This document shows, piece after piece, positions 7,651 through 16,943 of a stretch of DNA of 44,565 nt. The DNA comes from Candidatus Magnetomicrobium cryptolimnococcus. Its GTDB lineage: Bacteria > Nitrospirota > Thermodesulfovibrionia > Thermodesulfovibrionales > Magnetobacteriaceae. Each line of letters opens with the position of its first letter. Position 1 is the stretch's first letter. The DNA is taken from contig JAGYWI010000024.1 of the NCBI GenBank assembly GCA_018606805.1, positions 1-44,565 of the forward strand. The letters are read 5' to 3'. The notes below the pieces were generated by a model, which saw only the letters and a program-made list of their open reading frames with translations, was not told where the DNA came from and ran no database searches. A program made the position numbers and the translations under genes.

Positions 7651-8988
7651 TTATTTGTCTTGTTTTTCTGATTTAAGTGAGGATTTATTAAATTGACCAC
7701 CAAGTAAAAGTCGAGGAATACCGCCTAATCGTCCTTGTAGATAACTTTTACGGATGTCTTTATCATAGCGGATATCTTTATACTCACTAAAAGATAACAT
7801 ATTAGAAACGTTATGATAATCACGTTCAACCACCCACATTTCATCTCGGCGTAGTAGCTGCTGGTCCATAAGTAAAACGTCATGAGTAGTAAACAACAGT
7901 TGAGAGCGACTTTCGGGGGAACAACTATCTAAGTAAGCATTTATTAATTCTCTTGTTAGAAGCGTATGCAAGCTCCGGTCAAGTTCATCTATAACAAAAA
8001 TATTTTGGGAAGATGTCTCAGATATCATGAGAAACGCTGGAAGAAGGTCTATGATACGTTGTGAGCCATCTGATTCTTCTTCTATTTCAAACTGTGCTGT
8101 AGTTCCATCTGATTTTAAATGGTAGGCAATAAGTTTTTTAGCAATTAGCTCTTCGTTTCTTCTATTTATACTAAAACGCTTATTGGGCGTATCTACACCA
8201 ATAGTCATACCTTCTTTTATATCTTCCTGGAGGGCAGTCTTTACTGATTCAGGTAGTGAAATTTTTTCAAATGGGAAGTCTTCATATTTAATAGATATAA
8301 TGCCTGTATCCAACCGTTCTAGCAGCTTATTCATCTTTGTATGAAGTGGGTTTTCATCGTCCAGAAGTTGTACAAATTGCCCGAATCTTGAATCCGGTCC
8401 AATTAATCTAAGCGTATTTTTAAACCAATCGTAAACTGGACGGAACTTGTCTATCTTTTGTGATACAGAGTTAGTTAGAAAAAGTTGATTATCGTTGGTT
8501 CCTTTAAAAGCATAATGTATAGACTTATCTTTTTTAAGGCTGCTATCAAAGTGTGGTTTGTTTTCCTTACGGTCATATAAAATTTTTTCACTTGTGATAG
8601 ATATTTGCACAAGCTTTTCTTCAACTACTGCTTTCCTGGTTACAGCAAAGCTAAACTCATAGATATTGTTTTCTATAAGTAGTTCAAAAGAAAACCTTGT
8701 AGGTTTGTTTATGAACGTTGGGTCTAGACGAAAAGGCTCTACAGGAATTATACTATCTGGTTGGCTACTCTTAACAACACAATTTCTAGCGAAATTTATC
8801 GCCTTAAAGAAATTGCTTTTTCCTGAAGCATTCCCGCCATAAATGGCTGCTATCGGAAGAATCCTTGTTTTATATTTGTTTAAATGTGGGAGGCGCTCTT
8901 TATGTTGGCGTTCGCTGCTAGCTATCATTGAAAATGAAACAGTATCACGGAAAGACATCCAGTTTTCAACCGAAAGCCTTATGAGCAT
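7651..8988 (-). CDS. RloA-like AAA/ABC-class ATPase (AbiL-type defence)
   Basis: A 445-aa ABC/SMC-like ATPase of the AAA_15/RloA type. Walker A is [10 protein letters not shown] (51-60), the signature-like ESDGSQR lies near residue 306, Walker B is NIFVIDELD near 329 and the switch His is in LLFTTHD near 366. The opening [12 protein letters not shown] is typical of OLD/RloA ATPases. The ATG has a GGAGGT-type site upstream. It forms a two-gene operon with the RloB-like gene. In related systems (AbiL, Gabija, PARIS, Ptu) such ATPases sense infection and control a nuclease partner; that mechanism is inferred here from architecture only. Confidence 0.87.
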   Translation of the reverse strand: MLIRLSVENWMSFRDTVSFSMIASSERQHKERLPHLNKYKTRILPIAAIYGGNASGKSNFFKAINFARNCVVKSSQPDSIIPVEPFRLDPTFINKPTRFSFELLIENNIYEFSFAVTRKAVVEEKLVQISITSEKILYDRKENKPHFDSSLKKDKSIHYAFKGTNDNQLFLTNSVSQKIDKFRPVYDWFKNTLRLIGPDSRFGQFVQLLDDENPLHTKMNKLLERLDTGIISIKYEDFPFEKISLPESVKTALQEDIKEGMTIGVDTPNKRFSINRRNEELIAKKLIAYHLKSDGTTAQFEIEEESDGSQRIIDLLPAFLMISETSSQNIFVIDELDRSLHTLLTRELINAYLDSCSPESRSQLLFTTHDVLLMDQQLLRRDEMWVVERDYHNVSNMLSFSEYKDIRYDKDIRKSYLQGRLGGIPRLLLGGQFNKSSLKSEKQDK

Positions 8989-9113
8989 CTTATTACCTCC
9001 TTATTTGAGAAAAAATCATATATTTACATTTATTATACCTTTTTTATTCTTAAATATCAATGGTTAAGAGATTTTTTCTCGTTATGTAAAGTGGTTTTAC
9101 ATGGAAAACGTTT

Positions 9114-9300
9114 TATACCAAAATAAAAATGGTTTGCAAAAAATAATAGCAGTATTTTTTATCATGTTTCATGAAATAGTGTTTTTGGGGTTCAAGGGGC
9201 GCTGCCCCTTGGGCGGGATTCCAAAGGGACAAGTCCCAGTGAGGGTGTGTAGGCACACCTCCCTGTGCGCCTTCGCACCACTTTTGCCTAAATGTGTTTT
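9114..9300 (+). repeat. Dispersed element R1, copy A (right end degraded)
   Basis: The left terminal repeat TATACCAAAATAAAAATGG..TTTGCAAA is at 9114-9140. The body has the R1 landmark GGGGTTCAAGGG, a GCGGGATTCCAAAGGGAC stretch and stacked hairpins (AGGGGC/GCCCCT, GTGT/ACAC, GTGCG/CGCAC). The right terminal repeat is not recognisable; the element runs into the 3' end of tolC. No protein is encoded; an open frame across it is incidental. Confidence 0.8.
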
Positions 9301-9323
9301 CCTCAGCATCTCTCTTTTTTTCT

Positions 9324-10667
9324 TTATTCCAAAAGTGATTGGGTGGCTATTAACAGTGCTCGTTCAAGATAAAAAAATTGTATAAGTTTAAATCTAGCCT
9401 CTGCATAGCTTAAATTATAACCGCCGAGGTCTGTAATCATAATAGTACCTGCGCGGTAATGTTCACGGGCATCTTCGTAATTTTTTCTGGCAAGTTCGAC
9501 TGTTTCCTCTTGCAGTTTAATCCTTTCCCGGTATGATTTAGCATCGGTAAAAAGGGTTTCAATAGTTGAAGAGAGTTGTTTTCGCAGCTTATTTAGCTCC
9601 TCTTGTGATAGGCTTAGGTCTGCAAGGGCTTTGGTTTTATTTGCCTTGATGCTTCCGCCTGACAATATGTCCCAGTTCATCATAATTCCAATGTTATAGG
9701 AATCCTCATCTAAATTTTTAAAATCTTCCGCACTTGTCCTTCCGCGTGCTGAAAAGGTAATTTCTGGATAATAGTCATCTTTGGCTAATTTATGTTTAAG
9801 CTTATTGACTTCCATTGAGGTTTTAGCAACTTGAATATCTATAAGCGTGTCCTTGTCGTGAGCCTTACGGAGTACTTCAAGGGTATCCATTAGATTAGCT
9901 GCTCTATCGAGATGTCCTTCAGGTACGAGCAGTTCACCTTTCATATCTTCGCCTATTACCCTATTGAACTCTATGAGGGCATTACGTAGGGTGGCTTCAC
10001 CGTCGTTTTTTTCTATAAGTGCGGAATTTAGGTTTAAATTAGCTTGTCTTACGTCAAGCCCTGTTACCATACCTACTTCTTTAAGCAGTTTAGCATCTTC
10101 AAGTTCTTCTGAGCGCTGTTTTACGCGGTCGGTAAGAATATCGAGGGTTGCATTTTGAAAGAAAAACTTATCAAAGGCATTCTTAACTTCCTTTTTAATA
10201 TCCCGCACGCCGGTTTTACCTGTAAGCTCGGCGTAATGATTGATTGTTTTTTCAAGGTCAAGGGTGTGCCAAATCTTTTTTCCTTTAAACAATAACTGAC
10301 TTGCTGTAAGTTCGAGGGATATGTATCTATCAGGGCTTGAAGAGCTGGATGACGTGTTAGTGTCGGTAGTGCTGTAGGAATAAGAATAGCCGTCGCTACC
10401 GCCGCCGTAAGAGGAAGAACTGCTGCCACCGCCACTGGAGGAGCTGTTACCGTATAAATGATAGTAATATGTCTTTGCATTTATTTGTGGTTTAACTGAG
10501 GAGGCGGTTTGAGCGGCCTCGGCCTTTTTGGATTCCTCCGACAGTTTAACTATTTTGCCGGACTCGGAGTTTTCAACTGCCGTTTTTATAGCATCATCAA
10601 GCGTAATTGGAAAGGCTGAGCATATGGGTAATAGTAATAAAGAAAGAGTTAAAAATATTATTTTCAT
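9324..10667 (-). CDS. TolC-family outer membrane efflux protein
   Basis: A 447-aa protein with a signal peptide (MKIIFLTLSLLLLPICSA) and two outer-membrane-efflux repeats. The mature start FPITLDDAIKTAVENS and later DILSGGSIKA and RAGTIMITDL are typical TolC-family segments, and long helices dominate the rest. Residues ~75-112 are a low-complexity Ser/Gly/Tyr insert (GNSSSSGGGSSSSS, then YSYSYSTTDTNT) placed where TolC has its first extracellular loop. It is the last gene of a three-gene pump operon and overlaps the RND gene by 4 bp (ATGA). Confidence 0.9.
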   Translation of the reverse strand: MKIIFLTLSLLLLPICSAFPITLDDAIKTAVENSESGKIVKLSEESKKAEAAQTASSVKPQINAKTYYYHLYGNSSSSGGGSSSSSYGGGSDGYSYSYSTTDTNTSSSSSSPDRYISLELTASQLLFKGKKIWHTLDLEKTINHYAELTGKTGVRDIKKEVKNAFDKFFFQNATLDILTDRVKQRSEELEDAKLLKEVGMVTGLDVRQANLNLNSALIEKNDGEATLRNALIEFNRVIGEDMKGELLVPEGHLDRAANLMDTLEVLRKAHDKDTLIDIQVAKTSMEVNKLKHKLAKDDYYPEITFSARGRTSAEDFKNLDEDSYNIGIMMNWDILSGGSIKANKTKALADLSLSQEELNKLRKQLSSTIETLFTDAKSYRERIKLQEETVELARKNYEDAREHYRAGTIMITDLGGYNLSYAEARFKLIQFFYLERALLIATQSLLE

Positions 10668-13600
10668 AATGCTGTCTCCTTAAAAATCTTTTTTCTCATT
10701 TGCCTAAAGCGTTCTAATATTTCATATTCAACAGGCACGATAAGAAATGTAAGTGTTGTGGAACTAAAAAGCCCCGTAACAAAGGCTGTAGCCATAGGTG
10801 ACCAAGAGATGGATTTGGTTGGTATTCCAATAGCCATTGGTAGTAGGCCTAATATGGTAGTTACAGAGGTCAGAAATATAGGTCGCATTCTCGTTTTACA
10901 TACATATATAATAGTTTCCCTTAAAGGGATGCCGTTGCTTTTTTGTGTATTCATAAAATCAATGATTATTATTGAATCATTAACGGCAACGCCTGCTAGG
11001 CCCACAATAGCCATAAAGCTTCCAATAGTGAACACCGATTGCGTAATAAACATACCCATAACAACACCAATGAGTGCAAAGGCTACTGATGATAGTATAA
11101 TAAGCGGCTGGAAATAATCTCTAAATTGGCCTGCAAGCACCATATATATACCTAAAATGGATATTAAAAATGCAAATGTAAGGGACGTATATGCCCTGCT
11201 TGTGCTTTCAAACTCACCGGCAAAATTAACAGTAACTCCGTGAAATTGCTCCTTAATAGTTTCAAAATGGTTTTTAACGAGTACTTGCACGCGGCTTGGT
11301 GAAAGCAAAGAGCCTGCCTTTATGTCAGCCGTGATAGATATAGCAGGTTTGCCCATGTAATGATTTCTGGAATCCGGTTCGTTTACGTATTTAACGTTTA
11401 CAACCTCTCTTAGGTAGACAGGCGACTGGCTGTGTTCAATGATTGGGATGTCTAAGATTTCAGATGGTGAGGAAATCCCTATGCCTGTATGGTTACCGTT
11501 GTCGTCTTTTCTAGCTATACGAACAAGGAGCTCTACCTCTTCATCAAATACCCTGTACTTGCCGGCTGGTTGACCATTTAGCATGCTGGCAACGACGGAG
11601 TTAACGTAGCTAGGCGGTAAGTTGTATTCGTGAGCTTTTTCTTCCTTTGTGGTGAATTTGATTACTCTTTGAATATTTGCGCGGTCATCTTCGATTTCAA
11701 TAAGGTCAGATAGCTCTTTTTCTTTGTAAAGAAACTCCTTGATGGCATCAGCGGCGACGGTAACGTCCTCAACGGTTTGACCGGTTAATCTAATGTTAAC
11801 AGGTTTGCCAGCCGGAGGTCCTGTTTTTTCGGCAAACACTCGTACCTTTGGTTTTAGTTTATTTTTGTAGTGCGCACCAATATACTCATTGAGTTTTTTT
11901 CGTATAAAGTCTAAATGTAAGTCGTAATTATTTGTAGGGTTTTCGGGAAATTCGACATCCTTTTCCTCCGGGAGCGTAACGACAATTTGTCCATAGTGGT
12001 GGGCAAAGCGTATGACATAGTCTTCGGTATCGTACATGCCGGAAATGCCGGAGGCTGCCTGTGCCTGTTTTGCTCCAAAGGACATTATAAACCGTGATAT
12101 GTCTCGCACGACTGAATCTGTTTCTTCTGTAGAGGTACCGGTTGGCATTTCAATCGGTACGTGGTATCTGAAATAGCTGCCTGGAAAAAACTCCATTTTG
12201 ATAAGCGGCACCATACCACTTATGGATAGTACCAAGATTGTGATAGATATGATAAATATCAAAAATATTGAGCTAAGGGTTAACCATTGGCGTTTAAGTG
12301 TGAAGTTTAATAAAACACTGTATACTTTCCACAGTATGGCAAAAAACCCGGACTTTAAGTGAGCCTCCGTATCAGGGTTGGCATTTTTCTTAATAGACAT
12401 AGGGGCAAAATCCAGTATGTGAATTGGTAATGCAAACAGTGTTTCAAATAGAGAGGCTATCAGTGTGTATGACACGGCCATTGGTATAATGCTAAAAAAC
12501 TCACCGGTTGTGCCGCTCATAAGAAGCATTGGGATAAAAGCCAAGATATTAGTTAATATTGCGCTAATTACAGGTGAAAATACCTCTGAAACACCATCAA
12601 TAACGGCATCTTGTTTATTTTTACCCATTTGCATGTGTCGGTACACGTTTTCTATAACTACAATGGCATCGTCAACGAGTATGCCGGATACTAACACAAA
12701 GGAAAATAGGCTTATGGTGTTAATCGAATTACCTGTAAATTTTATAAATATAATAGCAGCTAGATAGGCAAAGGGCACACCAATGGAGGCAAGGATAGCA
12801 TTAGTAAAGCCCATAGTTACCCATAAGCTCATGGTAACAAGGATAGTACCCATAATTAAATCGCCTGTTAGCGTATCTATGGAGTCGTTTATTTCTATAG
12901 TGGAATCATTTGTAAAGATTAATGATATGCCATCTTTTTTGTGTATTTCTTCAAAACGTTTACTGGTTTCTTTGACTTCCCTTGCTATATCAATGGAGTT
13001 GCCGCTATTTTCTTTTTTAACTATTAGTTTAATAGTGCTTTGACCGTTTACTGATGATATAAGCTCTGGTGCTCGGTAGCTAAGCCGTGCAATGGTGGAG
13101 ATGTCTCTAACCCTTATGAAATTGCCATCACCGTCAAGTCGTACAATTGTATTTAAGATGTCCTCTTGGGCTGCAAACCGTTTGCCTGTGTCAAGCATAA
13201 ATTCGGTGCTTTGTTCTTTGAACCTGCCGGTGGGTATCTTTGTATTTGCAGATTTAATGGAATTTGCTGCCTGGTCAAATGTTATACCGTATCTTCTGAG
13301 TTTTTCAGGGTCTAAGGATACGTGAAATTCCTTTTTATATTCGCCGGAGATTTCCACCTCTTTGACATTATTTATGTTAATGATGTCAGATTTCAGCTCA
13401 TCGGCTAGGAGTTTTAAAGTCATATTTGATACATCACCAACAAGGTTGACAACTATGACGGGTACCCAGCTTTGGGTATCGAGGTAGTTAAAGTCTGGCT
13501 CATCAACCTCTAATGGTAAGTCAGATTTAATATTTAGAATTTTAAATCGTACCTCGTTATAAAGTGTCCGATAGTCGGTATCATCAATAAATTTCACCTC

Positions 13601-13876
13601 AACTGATGATGTATTTCGCCTTGAGGTGGATTTAACAAATTCAATGTTTTCAATGCCATCTAAGGCATTTTCTATTTTTTCAGTAACGAGACTCTCCACA
13701 TCATCTGCCGAAGCACCGAAATATACTGTATTAATGAACACCTTTGCTAGGTCCACTGGCGGCATGTTTTCAACTGGTGTTGTCAGTAGACAAAAGACCC
13801 CGCTTATTATAAGAAGCACGTACACGATATTAAGTAAAACCGTATGACTTATAGTAAATTTAATAAGTGGTTTCAT
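10664..13876 (-). CDS. RND-family efflux pump inner-membrane transporter
   Basis: A 1070-aa transporter of the AcrB/HAE superfamily, full length. It has the two RND halves: the first TM near residue 12, porter domains (residues ~40-330), TM2-6 with the proton-relay pair DD in SGILVDDAIVVIENVYRHMQ (about residue 400), a second porter half, and TM7-12 with GVAVNDSIIIIDFMN near 960. It uses the proton gradient to drive export through the TolC-family partner. It overlaps both neighbours by 4 bp, so subunit synthesis is coupled. Substrate cannot be told from sequence; metal-specific methionine relays of CusA type were not recognised. Confidence 0.93.
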   Translation of the reverse strand: MKPLIKFTISHTVLLNIVYVLLIISGVFCLLTTPVENMPPVDLAKVFINTVYFGASADDVESLVTEKIENALDGIENIEFVKSTSRRNTSSVEVKFIDDTDYRTLYNEVRFKILNIKSDLPLEVDEPDFNYLDTQSWVPVIVVNLVGDVSNMTLKLLADELKSDIININNVKEVEISGEYKKEFHVSLDPEKLRRYGITFDQAANSIKSANTKIPTGRFKEQSTEFMLDTGKRFAAQEDILNTIVRLDGDGNFIRVRDISTIARLSYRAPELISSVNGQSTIKLIVKKENSGNSIDIAREVKETSKRFEEIHKKDGISLIFTNDSTIEINDSIDTLTGDLIMGTILVTMSLWVTMGFTNAILASIGVPFAYLAAIIFIKFTGNSINTISLFSFVLVSGILVDDAIVVIENVYRHMQMGKNKQDAVIDGVSEVFSPVISAILTNILAFIPMLLMSGTTGEFFSIIPMAVSYTLIASLFETLFALPIHILDFAPMSIKKNANPDTEAHLKSGFFAILWKVYSVLLNFTLKRQWLTLSSIFLIFIISITILVLSISGMVPLIKMEFFPGSYFRYHVPIEMPTGTSTEETDSVVRDISRFIMSFGAKQAQAASGISGMYDTEDYVIRFAHHYGQIVVTLPEEKDVEFPENPTNNYDLHLDFIRKKLNEYIGAHYKNKLKPKVRVFAEKTGPPAGKPVNIRLTGQTVEDVTVAADAIKEFLYKEKELSDLIEIEDDRANIQRVIKFTTKEEKAHEYNLPPSYVNSVVASMLNGQPAGKYRVFDEEVELLVRIARKDDNGNHTGIGISSPSEILDIPIIEHSQSPVYLREVVNVKYVNEPDSRNHYMGKPAISITADIKAGSLLSPSRVQVLVKNHFETIKEQFHGVTVNFAGEFESTSRAYTSLTFAFLISILGIYMVLAGQFRDYFQPLIILSSVAFALIGVVMGMFITQSVFTIGSFMAIVGLAGVAVNDSIIIIDFMNTQKSNGIPLRETIIYVCKTRMRPIFLTSVTTILGLLPMAIGIPTKSISWSPMATAFVTGLFSSTTLTFLIVPVEYEILERFRQMRKKIFKETAL

Positions 13877-14901
13877 TGATTTCCTAAAAGTACGGTGCCC
13901 GGTTTTAGACGATTATCTGCCCCAACAACAAAATCCCCGTTTATCTTATCTATGATGACAACGTGAACGGTTTGAGCGCCTTCTTTAATTGTTACGGTGG
14001 GATTTTCATAACCTTTCTTAAGAGCTGCCTCCGGTATTAATACACCATCTATATTAAGTTTAAGGCGTACTGATACCTTCAAGCCACCACGTTTTTCCCC
14101 ATCATAGTTTACTATGGCTAATTCCATGTTTAGTTTTCTGTTTTTTTCATCAAAGAGGGGATTTATCCAATTAATGCGGGCTATTGCACCTTTACCTTCA
14201 ACTGTAACGTCAAAGGTTTTAGTAAGGGTTTTAAATGCCTTAAGTTCCTCATTTGATACAAAAAGTGGTACCACCATAGTTGAGTAATCAGACACTTTAG
14301 CTAATTGGGTGCCAATTTGGACAAAGGCGCCGGGTTCAACTAATTTTTCCGTAATGACGTACCCCTTTGGAATATTAATTGTGTAACGTGTGCGCCGCTC
14401 GGTAAGTTCATCTAACGTAATTTTTTTGCTAGTACGCTCTACTTGTGCAGAGTTTAACTCGTGTCTTGCCTGCTCAAGCTCTTGTGCAGCATTATCTCTT
14501 TTTGACTCTGCTATAGTATCCTTTTTGTACAGGGCATCGTATCTTTGAAACTCTTTACTTAGGTAATTAATCTTTGACTGTATACTCTTAATCCTTATAT
14601 CAAGTTGATTTAGCATCTGCCTTGTGCTTTTTATTTCAAAATCTATAAAAGTAGGTTCTATCTCAACTAAGGGTTTTTTATCTACAGGTTGTCCCTCATT
14701 GTAATTAAGGCGCAAAATCTTACCAGAAACTTCCGCAGAAACTGTAACTGTGGTATCAGCTCTCGTATAGCCGCTAATAATAACTTCCTTACCACCTTCT
14801 TTGACAACCAACAGTTCTTGACAAAGACTATTTTGTATAAATGGATATGTATAAAGCATGAGGATTATAAATAAAAGCCAAGTGCTACGATACCTTTTCA
14901 T
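13873..14901 (-). CDS. Periplasmic membrane-fusion protein of the RND pump
   Basis: A 342-aa HlyD/AcrA-type adaptor. I place the start at 14901, where GGAG precedes the ATG by 8 nt; a farther-upstream start would overlap the promoter. It has an N-terminal membrane or signal segment (LLFIILMLYTYPFI), the split biotinyl-lipoyl motif VSAEVSGKILRLNYNEGQPV, a coiled-coil hairpin (residues ~95-170) and the closing half PGAFVQIGTQLAKV. No lipobox Cys is seen. It links the RND transporter to the TolC-type channel in the periplasm and is the first gene of the operon. Confidence 0.9.
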   Translation of the reverse strand: MKRYRSTWLLFIILMLYTYPFIQNSLCQELLVVKEGGKEVIISGYTRADTTVTVSAEVSGKILRLNYNEGQPVDKKPLVEIEPTFIDFEIKSTRQMLNQLDIRIKSIQSKINYLSKEFQRYDALYKKDTIAESKRDNAAQELEQARHELNSAQVERTSKKITLDELTERRTRYTINIPKGYVITEKLVEPGAFVQIGTQLAKVSDYSTMVVPLFVSNEELKAFKTLTKTFDVTVEGKGAIARINWINPLFDEKNRKLNMELAIVNYDGEKRGGLKVSVRLKLNIDGVLIPEAALKKGYENPTVTIKEGAQTVHVVIIDKINGDFVVGADNRLKPGTVLLGNQ

Positions 14902-14927
14902 AAATAGTTCTCCATAAAGGTTGTTAA

Positions 14928-14970
14928 AGTAAGTACTTACTAACATAATATAAAAAAATAGCTTTGTCAA
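14928..14970 (-). promoter_or_regulatory. Promoter and palindromic operator of the efflux operon
   Basis: On the minus strand TTGACA (14970-14965) is followed after 17 bases by TATGTT (14947-14942). Immediately downstream lies the perfect 14-bp palindrome AGTAAGTACTTACT (14941-14928), ending 27 bases before the start codon. The size and sequence fit operators of TetR/AcrR-family repressors, which commonly control RND operons. No TetR gene is present in the window, so the repressor would act in trans. Confidence 0.68.
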
Positions 14971-15095
14971 TAGGAAAAATTTGTATGGTAGTAAAAAAGT
15001 GAAGAGTAAAAAATAGGAAAAATTTTTATGATATGATAAATTTTTCCGTAAGTACAGAATAGAAAAAATAAAATGCCGTTAGTATAAAAACTAAG

Positions 15096-15331
15096 TATAC
15101 CTAAATAAAAATGGTTTGCAAGAATAATAATTGTATTTATATCCTACTCATCCAAAATAATGCTTTTGGGGTTCAAGGGTGTGAAGGCACACCTCCCTGG
15201 GTGAAACCCCTTGTGCGGGATTCCAAAGGGACGAGTCCCTTTGGCGGGAGAATGAGGGCAGTGCCCTCATTCTGTATTTGTTTCCTTATTTTTTAGAATA
15301 ATGTTTTGCAAAGCTGATTTGTTTTGGTATA
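15096..15331 (+). repeat. Dispersed element R1, copy B (complete)
   Basis: A complete 236-bp copy. The left end is TATACCTAAATAAAAATGG then TTTGCAA (15096-15121); the right end is TTTGCAAAGC then TGATTTGTTTTGGTATA (ending 15331), an imperfect inverted repeat of it. Inside are the hairpins AAAGGGACGAGTCCCTTT and GAGGGCAGTGCCCTC and the GGGGTTCAAGGG landmark. Both tips read TATA, as expected for an element that targets TA. It separates the efflux promoter from the flagellin promoter. Confidence 0.88.
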
Positions 15332-15406
15332 AATTATGAAGTATGGTGGTATTGATTAATCTATGGTTATATGTAATATTTTTATATATTGCCTGCTGCT
15401 CTGAAC

Positions 15407-15422
15407 TGGCACGGTGTTTGAT
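15407..15422 (+). promoter_or_regulatory. Sigma-54 (RpoN) promoter of the flagellin gene
   Basis: TGGCACGGTGTTTGAT matches the consensus TGGCACG-N4-TTGC(A/T), with the invariant GG at 15408-15409 and 10 bases before G15420. Only the C of the -12 GC is changed to A. It lies 75 bases upstream of the flagellin ATG. RpoN control of flagellins is common among flagellated bacteria with hierarchical flagellar regulation. Confidence 0.65.
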
Positions 15423-15496
15423 ACTATTAATAAGGTTAATTGTGGGTTATCTAATATAATGATTATGTGAAAAACTAAGGGGTAAGGAGTAGAACA

Positions 15497-16546
15497 ATGT
15501 CCGTAATAGTAATAAACACAAACATGATGTCAGTAAATTCACAAAAACTGTTAAAAAGAAGCATAACACCACTTCAAACAGCAATGGAAAGGCTATCATC
15601 TGGCTTAAGAATAAATTCAGCAAAAGATGATGCCGCAGGTCTTGCTGTAGCAACAAGGATGACAACACAGATACGCGGATTAACAGTAGGTGTGAGAAAC
15701 CTGTCGGACGGACTATCAGTGGTACAAACAGCGGAAGGTTCTATAGAAGAAGTAGTAAGCAGCCTGCAAAGAATAAGAGAAATAGCCGTGCAGGCTAAAA
15801 GCGGTCAATACGGTGCGTCGGATGTTAGTTATATGCAATTTGAAGTAAACTCGTTAGTTGAAGATATAGGTAGGATTGCTGAGCAGTCGAGATTTAACGG
15901 TATAAGATTATTTGATGGGTCTTTTAACATAAATATAGTAGCGGGCTACCTTGCAAGTGATGCCCCTGTTAGCATAAATATAGATAAAACCCAAATTTAC
16001 GATAGACCAAACAACTTAACAAACGGTGTTGTGCTAACAGCTACTGTTAGCCAAGCAACAATAATGGAAGGTACAACGTGGGGGATAAGCGACTGGGTTA
16101 CCAATCCGTTAAATAACGTAGCAGCCGAAAGGGGAGTACTTGCTGATGTAATAACGTCCCTTTCAGTTACAAGAGTTAGCGGGGTAACTACTGGCAAATA
16201 TGCCCTTTTAAGAGATAATCCCGACTACGACTCTGCTAATCCTTCAGTTGCGCCGCAACAAATCAGTAACGCATCTAACTCAATAGCTATTATAGATGGG
16301 TCTTTAAATTCCATAATAAGATTGCGCTCATATCTTGGGGCAAAGGCAAATCAATTTGAATCTGCGTTAAGGAGTGTGGACAATGTACTTGAAACGACTA
16401 AGGCGGCACGCTCAAGGATTATGGATGCTGATTTTGCAGCAGAAACGGCTAATATAACGAGGGCTCTCATATTGCAGCAGTCAAGCATTTCTGTATTATC
16501 TCAAGCTAATTCAATTCCACAAAATGTCTTGGCATTGCTTAAGTAA
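15497..16546 (+). CDS. fliC: Flagellin
   Basis: A 349-aa flagellin, the filament subunit secreted through the flagellar type III apparatus. The N-terminal D0/D1 region is clear (INTNMMSVNSQKLL, then LSSGLRINSAKDDAAGLAVA), as is the C-terminal D1/D0 (RSRIMDADFAAETANITRA, then QANSIPQNVLALLK). The central variable domain is short (residues ~150-260), so only a small D2 remains. The ATG has AAGGAG 9 nt upstream. It stands alone behind a sigma-54-type promoter, with no other flagellar genes in the window, and an R1 element lies just upstream of the promoter. Confidence 0.96.
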   Translation: MSVIVINTNMMSVNSQKLLKRSITPLQTAMERLSSGLRINSAKDDAAGLAVATRMTTQIRGLTVGVRNLSDGLSVVQTAEGSIEEVVSSLQRIREIAVQAKSGQYGASDVSYMQFEVNSLVEDIGRIAEQSRFNGIRLFDGSFNINIVAGYLASDAPVSINIDKTQIYDRPNNLTNGVVLTATVSQATIMEGTTWGISDWVTNPLNNVAAERGVLADVITSLSVTRVSGVTTGKYALLRDNPDYDSANPSVAPQQISNASNSIAIIDGSLNSIIRLRSYLGAKANQFESALRSVDNVLETTKAARSRIMDADFAAETANITRALILQQSSISVLSQANSIPQNVLALLK

Positions 16547-16588
16547 TTTATTGTCAGATTTTGCCTTTTTTAATAGGGGATTGTAGTA

Positions 16589-16816
16589 CTATAGTAATAT
16601 ATCTCTAATAATGTCCTCAAAATCATTAGCCCTAACTGCAATAACTTTAACGGGTGTATTTAGCAATTGTTCATTTTTGTATTTATTGTTAGTATTGGGT
16701 CTTCCAGCATGCAAAGTCGAGCGTCGAGAAACCTTTTTTTTAACCGGCGCTGCGGGCGGTTTTGAATTATTTACTAAATCAGCAAGTATATTTATATAAG
16801 TATTTGCTTTAATCAT
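16589..16816 (-). CDS. Hypothetical small protein
   Basis: A possible 75-aa basic protein (MIKANTYINILADLVNN..., with PVKKKVSRRST and a C-terminal DFEDIIRDILL). It converges on the flagellin gene 42 bp away. The composition is protein-like, but no Shine-Dalgarno is visible before the ATG and I recognise no family, so it may be a chance frame. Confidence 0.33.
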   Translation of the reverse strand: MIKANTYINILADLVNNSKPPAAPVKKKVSRRSTLHAGRPNTNNKYKNEQLLNTPVKVIAVRANDFEDIIRDILL

Positions 16817-16943
16817 TTGCTTTATTTAATTTATATGTATTGCCAGATTAAGTAAAAAAAATAATGAGCTTCACTATAAGTTGTGTTATAATAACATAAT
16901 TAATGAAAGTTTTGTGTGATCAATATCACTGTAAAAAAAAGCA

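Noticed and set aside
9101-9385. Open frame of 94 codons across R1 copy A
   Set aside because: It is built of the element's hairpins, and the analogous frames in other R1 copies are not preserved.
10758-13847. Several 70-120-codon frames on the plus strand opposite the RND gene
   Set aside because: Shadows of a long real gene on the minus strand, with no start signals or family features.
15111-15296. Open frame across R1 copy B
   Set aside because: Different protein from copy A despite shared DNA; no ribosome binding site.
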